NCBI GenBank assembly: GCA_040380855.1
Contig: JBEIIG010000012.1
Span: forward strand, 1-64,000
Length of the DNA stretch: 64,000 bases
Direction: 5' to 3'
Origin: VFMC01 sp040380855
GTDB lineage: Bacteria; Actinomycetota; Acidimicrobiia; Acidimicrobiales; Ilumatobacteraceae
The position numbers and the translations under genes were made by a program. Below the pieces are notes generated by a model. The model ran no database searches and was not told the origin of the DNA. It saw only the letters and a program-made list of their open reading frames with translations. Shown piece after piece: positions 7,858-15,066 of this stretch. Position 1 is the first letter of the stretch. Every line of letters begins with the position of its first letter.

Positions 7858-9015
7858 ATGGCTGGACCGCTCACTGGATACCGAATCATCGAGATCGCCG
7901 GCATCGGCCCGGGCCCGTTCGCGGCGATGATGCTCGCCGACATGGGTGCCGAGGTCATCCGCGTCGAACGGGCGCAGAGTGTGCGCGGCCCCGCCCCCGA
8001 CACCCCGCACTACGACGTGATGCTGCGCGGCCGGCGCAACATCGCGCTCGACCTGAAGCACCCCGACGGTGTCGCCACCCTGCTCGACCTCGTCGAGCGT
8101 GCCGACGCCCTGATCGAAGGGTTCCGGCCAGGGGTGATGGAGCGCCTGGGCGTGGGGCCCGAGGTGTGCCTGGCCCGTAACCCACGCCTGGTGTTCGGGC
8201 GCATGACCGGCTGGGGGCAGGAGGGCATGTACGCCCAGGCCGCCGGCCACGACATCAACTACATCGCGCTGGCCGGTGCGCTGGCGCACTTCGGCCGTCG
8301 CGACGAGGCACCGGTGCCGCCGCTCAACATGGTGGGCGACTTCGGTGGCGGTGGCATGTTCCTCGCCTACGGCGTGGTGTGCGCGTTGCTGGAAGCACAG
8401 CGCAGCGGGCAGGGCCAGGTGGTCGACACGGCCATGGTCGACGGCGCTGCTGTGCTGATGAGCATGTTCTGGGCGTTCAAGGCGATCGGCATGTTCGACG
8501 AGAACGCGCGGGGCACCAACCTGCTCGACACCGGTGCCCACTTCTACGACGTGTTCCGCTGCGCCGACGGCGAGTACGTGTCGATCGGCTCGATCGAGCC
8601 GCAGTTCTATGCCGAGTTGATGCGGCTCACCGGCCTCGACGGCGACCCCGAGTTCGCCAAGCAGATGGACAAAGCATCGTGGCCACATCTGAAGCAGCGC
8701 CTCGGCGAGGTGTTCGCCACCAAGACCCGCGCCGAGTGGTGCGCCATCATGGAAGCCACCGATGTGTGCTTCGCCCCGGTGCTGACGATGAGCGAGGCGG
8801 CCGCCCATCCGCACAACGTCGAGCGGAGCACCTTCATCGAGGTGGGGGGTATGCGGCAACCAGCACCGGCGCCGCGGTTCTCGCGCACGGTGCCGAGCGT
8901 CGAGCGTCCGCCCGCCCACGCGGGCCAGCATTCGCGCGAAGTGCTCGCCGACTGGGGTGTCGCTGCCGAACGCATCGAGTCGCTCATCGCGAGCGGAGCG
9001 GTCGCCGACGCCTGA
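7858..9015 (+). CDS. mcr: Alpha-methylacyl-CoA racemase (CaiB/BaiF family)
   Basis: 385 aa from ATG 7858 (an in-frame GTG at 7852 is possible). It interconverts 2R and 2S methyl-branched acyl-CoAs for beta-oxidation of branched fatty acids and sterol side chains. The sequence follows the mycobacterial MCR/AMACR pattern: GPGPFAAMMLADMGAEVIRVER at the N-terminus (CoA site), GHDINYIA with the catalytic His near 126, GDFGGGGMF with the catalytic Asp near 156, and YVSIGSIEPQFY. These residues separate racemases from the CoA-transferases of the family. TGA and the next ATG overlap (TGATG), coupling it to the PIG-L gene. Confidence 0.85.
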   Translation: MAGPLTGYRIIEIAGIGPGPFAAMMLADMGAEVIRVERAQSVRGPAPDTPHYDVMLRGRRNIALDLKHPDGVATLLDLVERADALIEGFRPGVMERLGVGPEVCLARNPRLVFGRMTGWGQEGMYAQAAGHDINYIALAGALAHFGRRDEAPVPPLNMVGDFGGGGMFLAYGVVCALLEAQRSGQGQVVDTAMVDGAAVLMSMFWAFKAIGMFDENARGTNLLDTGAHFYDVFRCADGEYVSIGSIEPQFYAELMRLTGLDGDPEFAKQMDKASWPHLKQRLGEVFATKTRAEWCAIMEATDVCFAPVLTMSEAAAHPHNVERSTFIEVGGMRQPAPAPRFSRTVPSVERPPAHAGQHSREVLADWGVAAERIESLIASGAVADA

Positions 9016-9824
9016 TGGGCACACTCGTCTGCTTCCACGCCCACCCCGACGACGAGTCGATCTCGACCGGTGGCACGATCGCCCGGGCCAGCGCTGAGGG
9101 CCATCGCGTGGTGCTGGTGGTGGCCACCAACGGCGATCACGGTGAGGTGCCCGACGACCTCGCCCCGGGCGAGACGCTGGTCGACCGGCGCAAGGCCGAG
9201 ACGCACCGGTCGGCCGAGGTGCTCGGTGTGCACCGGGTGGTGTGGCTCGGCTACGCCGACAGCGGTATGACCGGCTGGCCGCAGAACGAGCACCCCGATG
9301 CGTTCTGGCAGGCACCGATCGACGAGGCCGCTGCCCGCCTCGCCGAGGTGCTGCGCGACGAGGCCGCCGATGTGCTGACGGTCTACGACTGGCACGGCAA
9401 CTACGGCCATCCCGATCACATCCAGGTGCACCGCGTCGGCCATCGAGCGGCCGAACTGGCCGGCACGCCACGGGTGTTCGAGGCGACGATGAACCGCGAT
9501 CACATCGCCCGCATGATGGCGATGGCCCGCGAGCTGGGCCTGGGCGACGGTGCTGCCGGCCCGGAGGACGACTTCGACCCCACCGGACCGGCCGACGACG
9601 GCAACCCGTTCGGGATGAGCGAGGCCGAACTCACGCACGCCGTGCACGTCGCCGACTGGGTGCACGCCAAGCGCGACTCGATGCGCTGCCACCGCAGCCA
9701 GATCACCGACTCGTCGTTCTTCCTCGAGATGCCCGACGAGGCCTTCGTCGGTTCGTTCGGCACCGAGTGGTTCATCGAAAAGGGAGTCGAGCCGGGCCTG
9801 CGCACCGGATGGCTGTTCGAATGA
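9015..9824 (+). CDS. PIG-L family zinc deacetylase (MshB/Mca-like)
   Basis: 269 aa. The zinc motif AHPDDE is at residues 9-14 and the third ligand His lies in GHPDHIQVH near 132-139. The family includes MshB, the mycothiol conjugate amidase Mca and other N-acetylglucosaminyl deacetylases. The length and the C-terminal SSFFLEMPDEAF segment resemble actinobacterial Mca/MshB-like proteins, but without a mycothiol neighbourhood the substrate is open. The start overlaps the racemase stop and its stop overlaps the next start (ATGA), so three genes 7858-10375 probably form one translationally coupled unit. Confidence 0.85.
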   Translation: MGTLVCFHAHPDDESISTGGTIARASAEGHRVVLVVATNGDHGEVPDDLAPGETLVDRRKAETHRSAEVLGVHRVVWLGYADSGMTGWPQNEHPDAFWQAPIDEAAARLAEVLRDEAADVLTVYDWHGNYGHPDHIQVHRVGHRAAELAGTPRVFEATMNRDHIARMMAMARELGLGDGAAGPEDDFDPTGPADDGNPFGMSEAELTHAVHVADWVHAKRDSMRCHRSQITDSSFFLEMPDEAFVGSFGTEWFIEKGVEPGLRTGWLFE

Positions 9825-10375
9825 CCCGGGTGCATCTGGTGCGTCACGGTCGGGCGGCGGCTGGGTGGGACACCGACCCTGATCCGGGGCTCGACGACCT
9901 CGGCCGATCGCAGGCGCTCGAGGCGGCCGCTTCACTCGCTGCGTTCGCGCCGTGTGCGCTGGTGAGCAGTCCATTGCGGCGTTGCCAGGAGACGGCGGCC
10001 CCGTTGGCCGAGCGGTGGGCCGGATCGGTGCGTATCGAGCCGCGCGTGGCCGAGATCCCGTCGCCCGTCGGGGTGCCGATGGGCGAACGGGTCGACTGGC
10101 TGCGGGCCGCGATGCGTGGCACCTGGGCCGATCTGGGCGAGCGGTACACCACCTTCCGCGACGACATCATCGCCGCCCTGGTCGAACTCCCCGCCGACGC
10201 GGTGGTGTTCAGCCACTTCGTGGCCATCAACGCCGTCATCGGCGCGGCCACCGACGACGACCGGTTGGTGATCCGCAGCCTCGACAACTGCTCGATCACC
10301 GTGGTCGAGATCGATGCCGACGGGTCGCTGCACCTGCTCGCCGGCGGCCACGAAGCCGACACGCTGATCCGCTGA
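9821..10375 (+). CDS. Histidine phosphatase (phosphoglycerate mutase-like) family protein
   Basis: 184 aa. The RHG motif (VRHGRA, His at about residue 9), SSPLRRCQETAAPLAE with the conserved Arg, and the second catalytic His in VVFSHFVAIN near 131 define the branch. The phosphohistidine mechanism is known for the family; the substrate cannot be read from sequence. The ATG overlaps the preceding stop by 4 bp (ATGA). Confidence 0.9.
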   Translation: MTRVHLVRHGRAAAGWDTDPDPGLDDLGRSQALEAAASLAAFAPCALVSSPLRRCQETAAPLAERWAGSVRIEPRVAEIPSPVGVPMGERVDWLRAAMRGTWADLGERYTTFRDDIIAALVELPADAVVFSHFVAINAVIGAATDDDRLVIRSLDNCSITVVEIDADGSLHLLAGGHEADTLIR

Positions 10376-10447
10376 CGGTGCAGCGACGGTGCCCGTGCCG
10401 GTGCCGGGTGCCCGCATTCCGGCCGCAGCGGGTGACAGACTGACCAC

Positions 10448-11260
10448 ATGGCGATGCGGACGACGAGCGGGCGCGTAACGACCGGGCGCGCAATGACTGG
10501 GCGCGCGACGATCAGGCGCGCCGCCATGATGGCCGGTGTCGTGATGGTCGGTCTCGTGGCGGCCAGCGGTGTGCTCGGTGCCTGTGGCGGTGGTTCCTCC
10601 GAGGGCGATGCAACCCTGCCAGCGCCCTCGCTGCTCACCACCACGCTGGTGTCGACCACGGCGATCCCCACCACGGCAGTCGCCACCACCGCGCTCACCA
10701 CCACCACGGTCGGTCCCACCACGTCGACCACGGTCGAGGCCACCACCACCTCCACCACCGTGGCCCCGGCAGCGCAGCTCGTGCTCGGCCAGGACCGGTT
10801 GGGTACGGCCCTGTTCGGAGCCGACGCCGATGGGGTGATCGCCTATGTCACCGCCATCCTCGGCCCGCCCACGGCCGACAGCGGTTGGGCCGATCCGAAC
10901 TCGGCGTTCGGCGTGTGCCCGGGCAGCGAGGTGCGCGGTGTCACCTGGGGCGACCTGCTGCTGTTGTTCAGCGACGAGAGCTCGGTCGCTGCCGGCCGCC
11001 GACACTTCTTCTCGTACTCGCTCGGCCCGGCCTTCGGCGCGGTCATCACCCCCGAGGGGATGGCCACACCCGAAGGTGTCGCCGTCGGTTCGTCGGTGGC
11101 CGATCTGCAACGTGCCTATCCCGGGGTGTACGTCTATCCGGGCGACGACGTGTTCGGCCCCTACTTCGCGCTGAACGACAACTTCACCGGGTTCCTCACC
11201 GGTGCGGGCGACGCCGACACGGTGGCGTCGATCATCGGAGGGATCAACTGCGGCGAGTAG
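10448..11260 (+). CDS. Secreted lipoprotein, unknown function, Thr-rich linker
   Basis: 270 aa. A signal peptide ends in the lipobox LGAC (Cys near 47), followed by a Thr/Ser/Ala-rich tether (about 58-108) and a globular domain starting at LVLGQDRLG. That domain holds a conserved-looking CPGSEVRGVTWGDL and ends in GGINCGE; the two Cys may pair. The domain type is common in Acidimicrobiia surface proteins but I know no function for it. The N-terminal ~24 residues before the signal peptide derive from a degenerate 15-bp repeat, so the true start may be one of the internal ATGs at 10526 or 10529. Confidence 0.75.
   Translation: MAMRTTSGRVTTGRAMTGRATIRRAAMMAGVVMVGLVAASGVLGACGGGSSEGDATLPAPSLLTTTLVSTTAIPTTAVATTALTTTTVGPTTSTTVEATTTSTTVAPAAQLVLGQDRLGTALFGADADGVIAYVTAILGPPTADSGWADPNSAFGVCPGSEVRGVTWGDLLLLFSDESSVAAGRRHFFSYSLGPAFGAVITPEGMATPEGVAVGSSVADLQRAYPGVYVYPGDDVFGPYFALNDNFTGFLTGAGDADTVASIIGGINCGE
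10468..10527 (+). repeat. Degenerate 15-bp tandem repeat, four copies
   Basis: Units at 10468-10482, 10483-10497, 10498-10512 and 10513-10527 share the core GGGCGCG/GGCGCGC and encode repeating GR-x-x-T text at the lipoprotein N-terminus. Confidence 0.8.
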
Positions 11261-11279
11261 CCGAGTACAGTTCGCCGCC

Positions 11280-12116
11280 ATGAAGCGAATGCTGCCCGTC
11301 AACGAACTCGCTCGCGACGCCCGGTTCCAGCAGGTCACCGCCGAAGTGTCGTTGTTCGATCCGCGCAACCTCAGTCCGACGGTGCAGCAGAACAACCTGT
11401 TGCCGCATCTGCCGCAGTTCTCCGACGGCGCGCGTGGACTCATGCACGGCATCTTCGTGGGCGAGATCCAGGCACTCGAGGGTGCCGGGCGCACCTGTTT
11501 CGACTTCACCACCGGCGACGGCCGCGACCAGGCACCCTTCGGGTTGAAGCTCGACATGGCCCGCCAGTGCTGGGACGAGGCCCGCCATGTCGAGATCAGC
11601 TGCAAGCTCAGCGAGCACATGGGCACCGAGATCGGCGAGTTCGCCGAGGGTACGACGCTCTACGAGGCCGCGTGCAACGCCGATCCGGTGCTGCGCCTCA
11701 CCGGTGTCAACCGGGCGCTCGAAGGCCTTGCCATCGACGTGTTCAAGACGATGCGCGATTTCGGCACATCGCTCAGCGATCCGGTGCTGGCGTTCTGCGA
11801 GGACTGGATGCTGGCCGACGAGGTGACCCACGTGAAGATGGGCAGCGACTGGTTGCGTCGTCTCACGGCCAACGACCCGCAGCGTCAGAAAGAGGCGCTC
11901 GAGTTCCAGAAGGCCGTCGACAAGTTGTTCAGCTTCGGTGGCTTCCGGGGCGAGCGCGACGAGAATCCGGTCCACCTCGCCCGTCACTTCCGCACGCTCG
12001 CGGGCTTCAGCGAGGCCGAGATCGACGAACTGGTGGTGATCGCGGGCGCGGCCTACGACGAGGCCGCGGCCCTCATCACCCAGGCGCAGGCCGCGATGTC
12101 GGCCGCCTCGGCCTGA
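11280..12116 (+). CDS. Ferritin-like diiron-carboxylate protein (DUF455-like)
   Basis: 278 aa, mostly helical. Carboxylate/His motifs fit a ferritin-like four-helix bundle: VGEIQALEGAG (Glu near 62), CWDEARHVEI (ExxH near 100), a Glu in NRALEGLAID, and ADEVTHVKMG (ExxH near 181). DUF455 proteins have this layout; some relatives are hydroxylases or oxidases. No partner reductase is nearby. ATG 11280 is chosen over upstream in-frame codons because TACAGT (11266-11271) lies 8 nt before it and upstream bases belong to the lipoprotein gene. Confidence 0.8.
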   Translation: MKRMLPVNELARDARFQQVTAEVSLFDPRNLSPTVQQNNLLPHLPQFSDGARGLMHGIFVGEIQALEGAGRTCFDFTTGDGRDQAPFGLKLDMARQCWDEARHVEISCKLSEHMGTEIGEFAEGTTLYEAACNADPVLRLTGVNRALEGLAIDVFKTMRDFGTSLSDPVLAFCEDWMLADEVTHVKMGSDWLRRLTANDPQRQKEALEFQKAVDKLFSFGGFRGERDENPVHLARHFRTLAGFSEAEIDELVVIAGAAYDEAAALITQAQAAMSAASA

Positions 12117-12172
12117 GCAGTTCGGGAGCAACGCTGGACGGGCAGGGTCTCTACGACCTCTACCGCACCGGG

Positions 12173-12502
12173 TTGTGGGTGCAGGTCGTGGTCACGGCGG
12201 CCGTGGGTGCGTGGGCGCTCGGCGCACACCGGGTCGCCCGACTCCGGGGGAGGGCGTTGTGGATCGCCACCGCCGTCGCCTACGGCATCGTGGTGCTGAA
12301 CGTCATCGCCGCATCCGTGCTGACGGCCCGCTTCGACTGGCCGTTCCCGCGTCTGCACATGCCCTACGAGTTCAGCGGCATCGTCGCCATCGCCATCGTC
12401 TACTCGTACGGCATCCAGCTGAAGGCGCGTCGCTACCTCATCTACGGCGGCGGCGGCCTGTTCCTGATGGGCCTCGCACTGCGAGCCCTGTTCATGAGCT
12501 GA
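12173..12502 (+). CDS. Small four-helix membrane protein, unknown function
   Basis: Hydrophobic segments at WVQVVVTAAVGAWAL, LWIATAVAYGIVVLNVIA, FSGIVAIAIVYSYGI and LIYGGGGLFLMGLAL indicate four membrane helices in about 110 residues. I do not recognise the family. The frame has no ATG: candidates are TTG 12173 (used here), GTG 12179, or CTG 12134, the last having a GGGAG at 12124-12128 and adding the acidic LYDLYR start. It begins close behind the ferritin-like gene. Its stop codon lies inside the GAGCT microsatellite, so slippage there could alter the C-terminus. Confidence 0.6.
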   Translation: MWVQVVVTAAVGAWALGAHRVARLRGRALWIATAVAYGIVVLNVIAASVLTARFDWPFPRLHMPYEFSGIVAIAIVYSYGIQLKARRYLIYGGGGLFLMGLALRALFMS

Positions 12503-12534
12503 GCTGAGCTGAGCTGAGCTGAGCTGAGCTGAGC
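12496..12534. repeat. Pentanucleotide microsatellite (GAGCT), about 7.8 copies
   Basis: Seven perfect GAGCT units run from 12496 to 12530, followed by GAGC. The array lies between two convergent genes: it contains the TGA (12500-12502) of the membrane protein and ends 10 bp before the pckG stop. Each unit carries the tetramer AGCT, so the array can also fold on itself. Confidence 0.95.
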
Positions 12535-12544
12535 GGGGTGGGGC

Positions 12545-14335
12545 TCAGGCGAGTGCGGTGTCGAGCTGGTCGAGGAAGTCGACGAGCCGTGCCGGCAGGT
12601 GATCGCCGAACTGGCCGTAGTGCGCCCGGATCTGCGGGATCGCGCTCTTCCAGCCCTCGGCATCGATCGACAGCAGGGCGTCGAGGTCGTCGTGGGCCAC
12701 CCCGAGGCCGGTGGTGTCGAGCGAACCCGGTGCCGGCAGCAGCCCGATCGGGGTCTCGACGGCATCGGTGAGGCCGGCCACCCGTTCGAACACCCACTTC
12801 AGCACGCGGCTGTTCTCGCCGTAGCCCGGCCACAGGAACCGGCCGCTGTCGTCGCGGCGGAACCAGTTGACGAAGAAGATCTTGGGCAGCTTCGACTCGT
12901 CGCTGTGGTCGCCGATGGCGAGCCAATGGGCGAAGTAGTCGGCCATGTTGTAGCCGCAGAAGGGCAGCATGGCCATCGGGTCGAAGCGGAGGTTGCCCAC
13001 GACGCCCTGCTGGGCGGCGGTGGTCTCGCTGGCCATGATCGAGCCGAGGAACACACCGTGGTCCCAACTCGTCGCCTGGGTGACGAGGGGCACCGTGGTG
13101 CGGCGGCGACCACCGAACAAGATGGCCGAGATGGGTACACCCGCCGGGTCTTCCCATTCGGCTGCAACCGACGGGCACTGCGAGGCGGGCGCCGTGAAGC
13201 GGGCGTTGGGATGTGCCGCCGGTGTCTCGACCTCGGGGGTCCAGGCGTTGCCGCGCCAATCGGTGGCGCGGGCCGGGGGCGTGTCGCTCATGCCCTCCCA
13301 CCACACGTCGCCGTCGCTCGTGAGGGCCGTGTTGGTGAAGATCGAGTTGCCCCAGAGGGTCTCCATCGCGTTGGCGTTGGTGTCGAACCCCGTGCCCGGG
13401 GCCACACCGAAGAACCCGGCTTCGGGATTGATGGCGTACAGCCGACCGTCGGCGCCGAACTTCATCCAGCAGATGTCGTCGCCGATCGTCTCGGCCTTCC
13501 AGCCGGGGATGGTGGGCACGAGCATCGCCAGGTTGGTCTTGCCGCATGCCGACGGGAATGCGGCGGCGATGTACTGCACCTCACCCGAGGGATTGGTGAG
13601 CTTCAAGATGAGCATGTGCTCGGCGAGCCAGCCGTTGTCGCGGGCCATCACCGAGGCGATGCGCAGGGCGAAGCACTTCTTGCCCAGCAGCGCGTTGCCG
13701 CCGTAGCCCGAGCCGAAGCTCATGATCTCGCGGGTCTCGGGGAAGTGGACGATGTACTTGTTGTCGGGGTTGCACGGCCACGCCACATCGGCCTCACCCG
13801 GGCCGAGGGGCGCCCCCACCGAGTGGACGCACGGCACCCACTGGCTGTCGCCGAGCACGTCGAGAGCGCCCTGGCCCATACGGGTCATGATGCGCATGTT
13901 CACGGCCACGTAGGCCGAGTCGGTGAGCTGCACACCGATGTGGGCGATGGGCGAGCCGAGCGGGCCCATGCTGAACGGCACGACGTACATCGTGCGGCCC
14001 CGCATCGCGCCCGCGTACAGTTCCATCAGCTCGGCGCGCATCGTGGCCGGGTCGCGCCAGTTGTTGTTGGGGCCTGCGTCGGCCGGATCGGTCGAGCAGA
14101 TGAACGTGCGGTCTTCCACGCGGGCCACGTCGCCCGGGTCGCTGTGGGCCCAGTAGCTGTTCGGGCGCTTGGCCTCGTCGAGCCGGGTGAAGGTGCCTGC
14201 GTCGACGAGCACCTGGCACAGCCGGTCGTACTCGTCGGCGCTGCCGTCGCACCAGTACACATCGGCGGGCTGCAGTACCGCTGCCCACTCGTCGACCCAG
14301 TCGCGGAGTCGGGTGTTCAACGTGGTGGCGCTCAT
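12545..14335 (-). CDS. pckG: Phosphoenolpyruvate carboxykinase (GTP)
   Basis: 596 aa. Converts oxaloacetate plus GTP to phosphoenolpyruvate, the entry step of gluconeogenesis. GTP-class features: kinase-1a P-loop FPSACGKTN near residues 259-267, the NNNWRDP and GRTMYVVPFSMGP substrate segments, SFGSGYGGNALLGKKC, and LFGGRRRTTVPLV in the C-terminal half. The ATG at 14335 is preceded by AAAGGA at good spacing, so this one uses a Shine-Dalgarno sequence; an in-frame ATG 24 nt upstream is less likely. It follows the cold-shock-like gene by 78 bp on the same strand with a hairpin between. Confidence 0.96.
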   Translation of the reverse strand: MSATTLNTRLRDWVDEWAAVLQPADVYWCDGSADEYDRLCQVLVDAGTFTRLDEAKRPNSYWAHSDPGDVARVEDRTFICSTDPADAGPNNNWRDPATMRAELMELYAGAMRGRTMYVVPFSMGPLGSPIAHIGVQLTDSAYVAVNMRIMTRMGQGALDVLGDSQWVPCVHSVGAPLGPGEADVAWPCNPDNKYIVHFPETREIMSFGSGYGGNALLGKKCFALRIASVMARDNGWLAEHMLILKLTNPSGEVQYIAAAFPSACGKTNLAMLVPTIPGWKAETIGDDICWMKFGADGRLYAINPEAGFFGVAPGTGFDTNANAMETLWGNSIFTNTALTSDGDVWWEGMSDTPPARATDWRGNAWTPEVETPAAHPNARFTAPASQCPSVAAEWEDPAGVPISAILFGGRRRTTVPLVTQATSWDHGVFLGSIMASETTAAQQGVVGNLRFDPMAMLPFCGYNMADYFAHWLAIGDHSDESKLPKIFFVNWFRRDDSGRFLWPGYGENSRVLKWVFERVAGLTDAVETPIGLLPAPGSLDTTGLGVAHDDLDALLSIDAEGWKSAIPQIRAHYGQFGDHLPARLVDFLDQLDTALA

Positions 14336-14403
14336 CGGTTGGTCCTTTCCGGTCGACACGTCGTCGTGCCGCCGGGGAGAGGGAGGTTCGGGGGTGATGG
14401 ACG

Positions 14404-14429
14404 AACGCCCGACCTATTGGCCGGGCGTT
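14404..14429 (-). terminator. Hairpin spanning the stop of the cold-shock-like gene
   Basis: Perfect 8-bp inverted repeat, AACGCCCG (14404-14411) against CGGGCGTT (14422-14429), with a 10-nt loop that contains most of the TAG stop region of the upstream minus-strand gene. There is no T-tract, so it may be a processing or stability element between rpmB-csp and pckG rather than a strong terminator. Confidence 0.5.
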
Positions 14430-14635
14430 CCCATATCGCGTTCGCTGCCGAGCCGCAGTGTGGTGGCACGTCCGTCGCCGTCGAGGTCGAACACGACCCG
14501 CTGGCCCTGACGCAGCATTCGGAAGATCGAGCCCTCGAGAGCATCGGCGGCGAGGTCGAACTCGCCCAGATCGGTGTCGCGCATCACGACGCCGGTTCCC
14601 GTAGACGGGTCGTACGACTTGATCACGCCTTGCAC
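14414..14635 (-). CDS. Cold-shock-domain-like small protein
   Basis: 73 aa. The N-terminus GVIKSYDPSTGTGVVMRD matches the start of a cold-shock OB fold, followed by LGEFDLAADALEGSIFRMLRQ and RVVFDLDGDGRAT. The aromatic RNP motifs of true CspA proteins are not well kept, so nucleic-acid binding is inferred. The gene starts 7 bp after the rpmB stop and is surely in the same transcript. Confidence 0.7.
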   Translation of the reverse strand: MQGVIKSYDPSTGTGVVMRDTDLGEFDLAADALEGSIFRMLRQGQRVVFDLDGDGRATTLRLGSERDMGTPGQ

Positions 14636-14642
14636 GGCTGCC

Positions 14643-14834
14643 TCAGCCGGCCTTGACGATCTTGCCGCTCTTGATGCAGCCGGTGCAGACGTACACCCGC
14701 TTCGGTGCGCCCTTCACGAGTGCGCGCACACGCTGCACGTTCGGGTTCCACCGGCGCTTGGTGCGCCGATGCGAGTGCGACACCGACATACCCCACGAGG
14801 GGCCCTTGCCGCACACTTCACACACTGATGCCAT
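14643..14834 (-). CDS. rpmB: 50S ribosomal protein L28 (C+ zinc form)
   Basis: 63 aa. Diagnostic N-terminus ASVCEVCGKGPSWGMSVSHSH, then the basic RRTKRRWNPNVQRVR and a second Cys pair CTGC. The two CxxC pairs mark the zinc-binding C+ paralogue. ATG 14834 is preceded by AGAAGG at 8 nt. The divergent position relative to recG matches the usual actinobacterial order, although the DAK-domain gene commonly found between them is absent. Confidence 0.96.
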   Translation of the reverse strand: MASVCEVCGKGPSWGMSVSHSHRRTKRRWNPNVQRVRALVKGAPKRVYVCTGCIKSGKIVKAG

Positions 14835-14911
14835 GACTCGCCTTCTTTCCTGCGGACGAACTCACCAGGGTCACGTGCACACGGCGACGTGGCTGACCGG
14901 AGAGCCAGAGA

Positions 14912-14917
14912 ACTGTA
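14912..14917 (-). promoter_or_regulatory. Possible -10 element of the rpmB operon
   Basis: TACAGT on the minus strand (complement of 14912-14917), about 78 nt before the rpmB ATG. The -35 region is weak (TTGGGG at 19-nt spacing). Confidence 0.35.
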
Positions 14918-15015
14918 CCAGCGCCGCTGCGATCTTCCCCAAGCAGGCGAGGCGATCACCGATCGTTTCGGCCGATGGTGCCATTCCCTCCAGTGAAGCT
15001 CCCTACAGTGAAGCC

Positions 15016-15066
15016 GTGCTCGATGAAGGCCGACCGCTCGACCGTCGCTGGCGCTGGGCGGAATGA
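15016..15066 (+). CDS. Candidate 16-residue leader ORF coupled to recG
   Basis: GTG 15016 opens a 17-codon frame ending in TGA 15064-15066, whose last bases overlap the recG ATG (ATGA). TACAGT (15004-15009) lies 6 nt before the GTG, the same geometry as the leaderless genes here. The product would be short, acidic/basic and Trp-containing (DRRWRWAE at the end). It could be a leader peptide that feeds ribosomes to recG. Evidence is positional only. Confidence 0.35.
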   Translation: MLDEGRPLDRRWRWAE

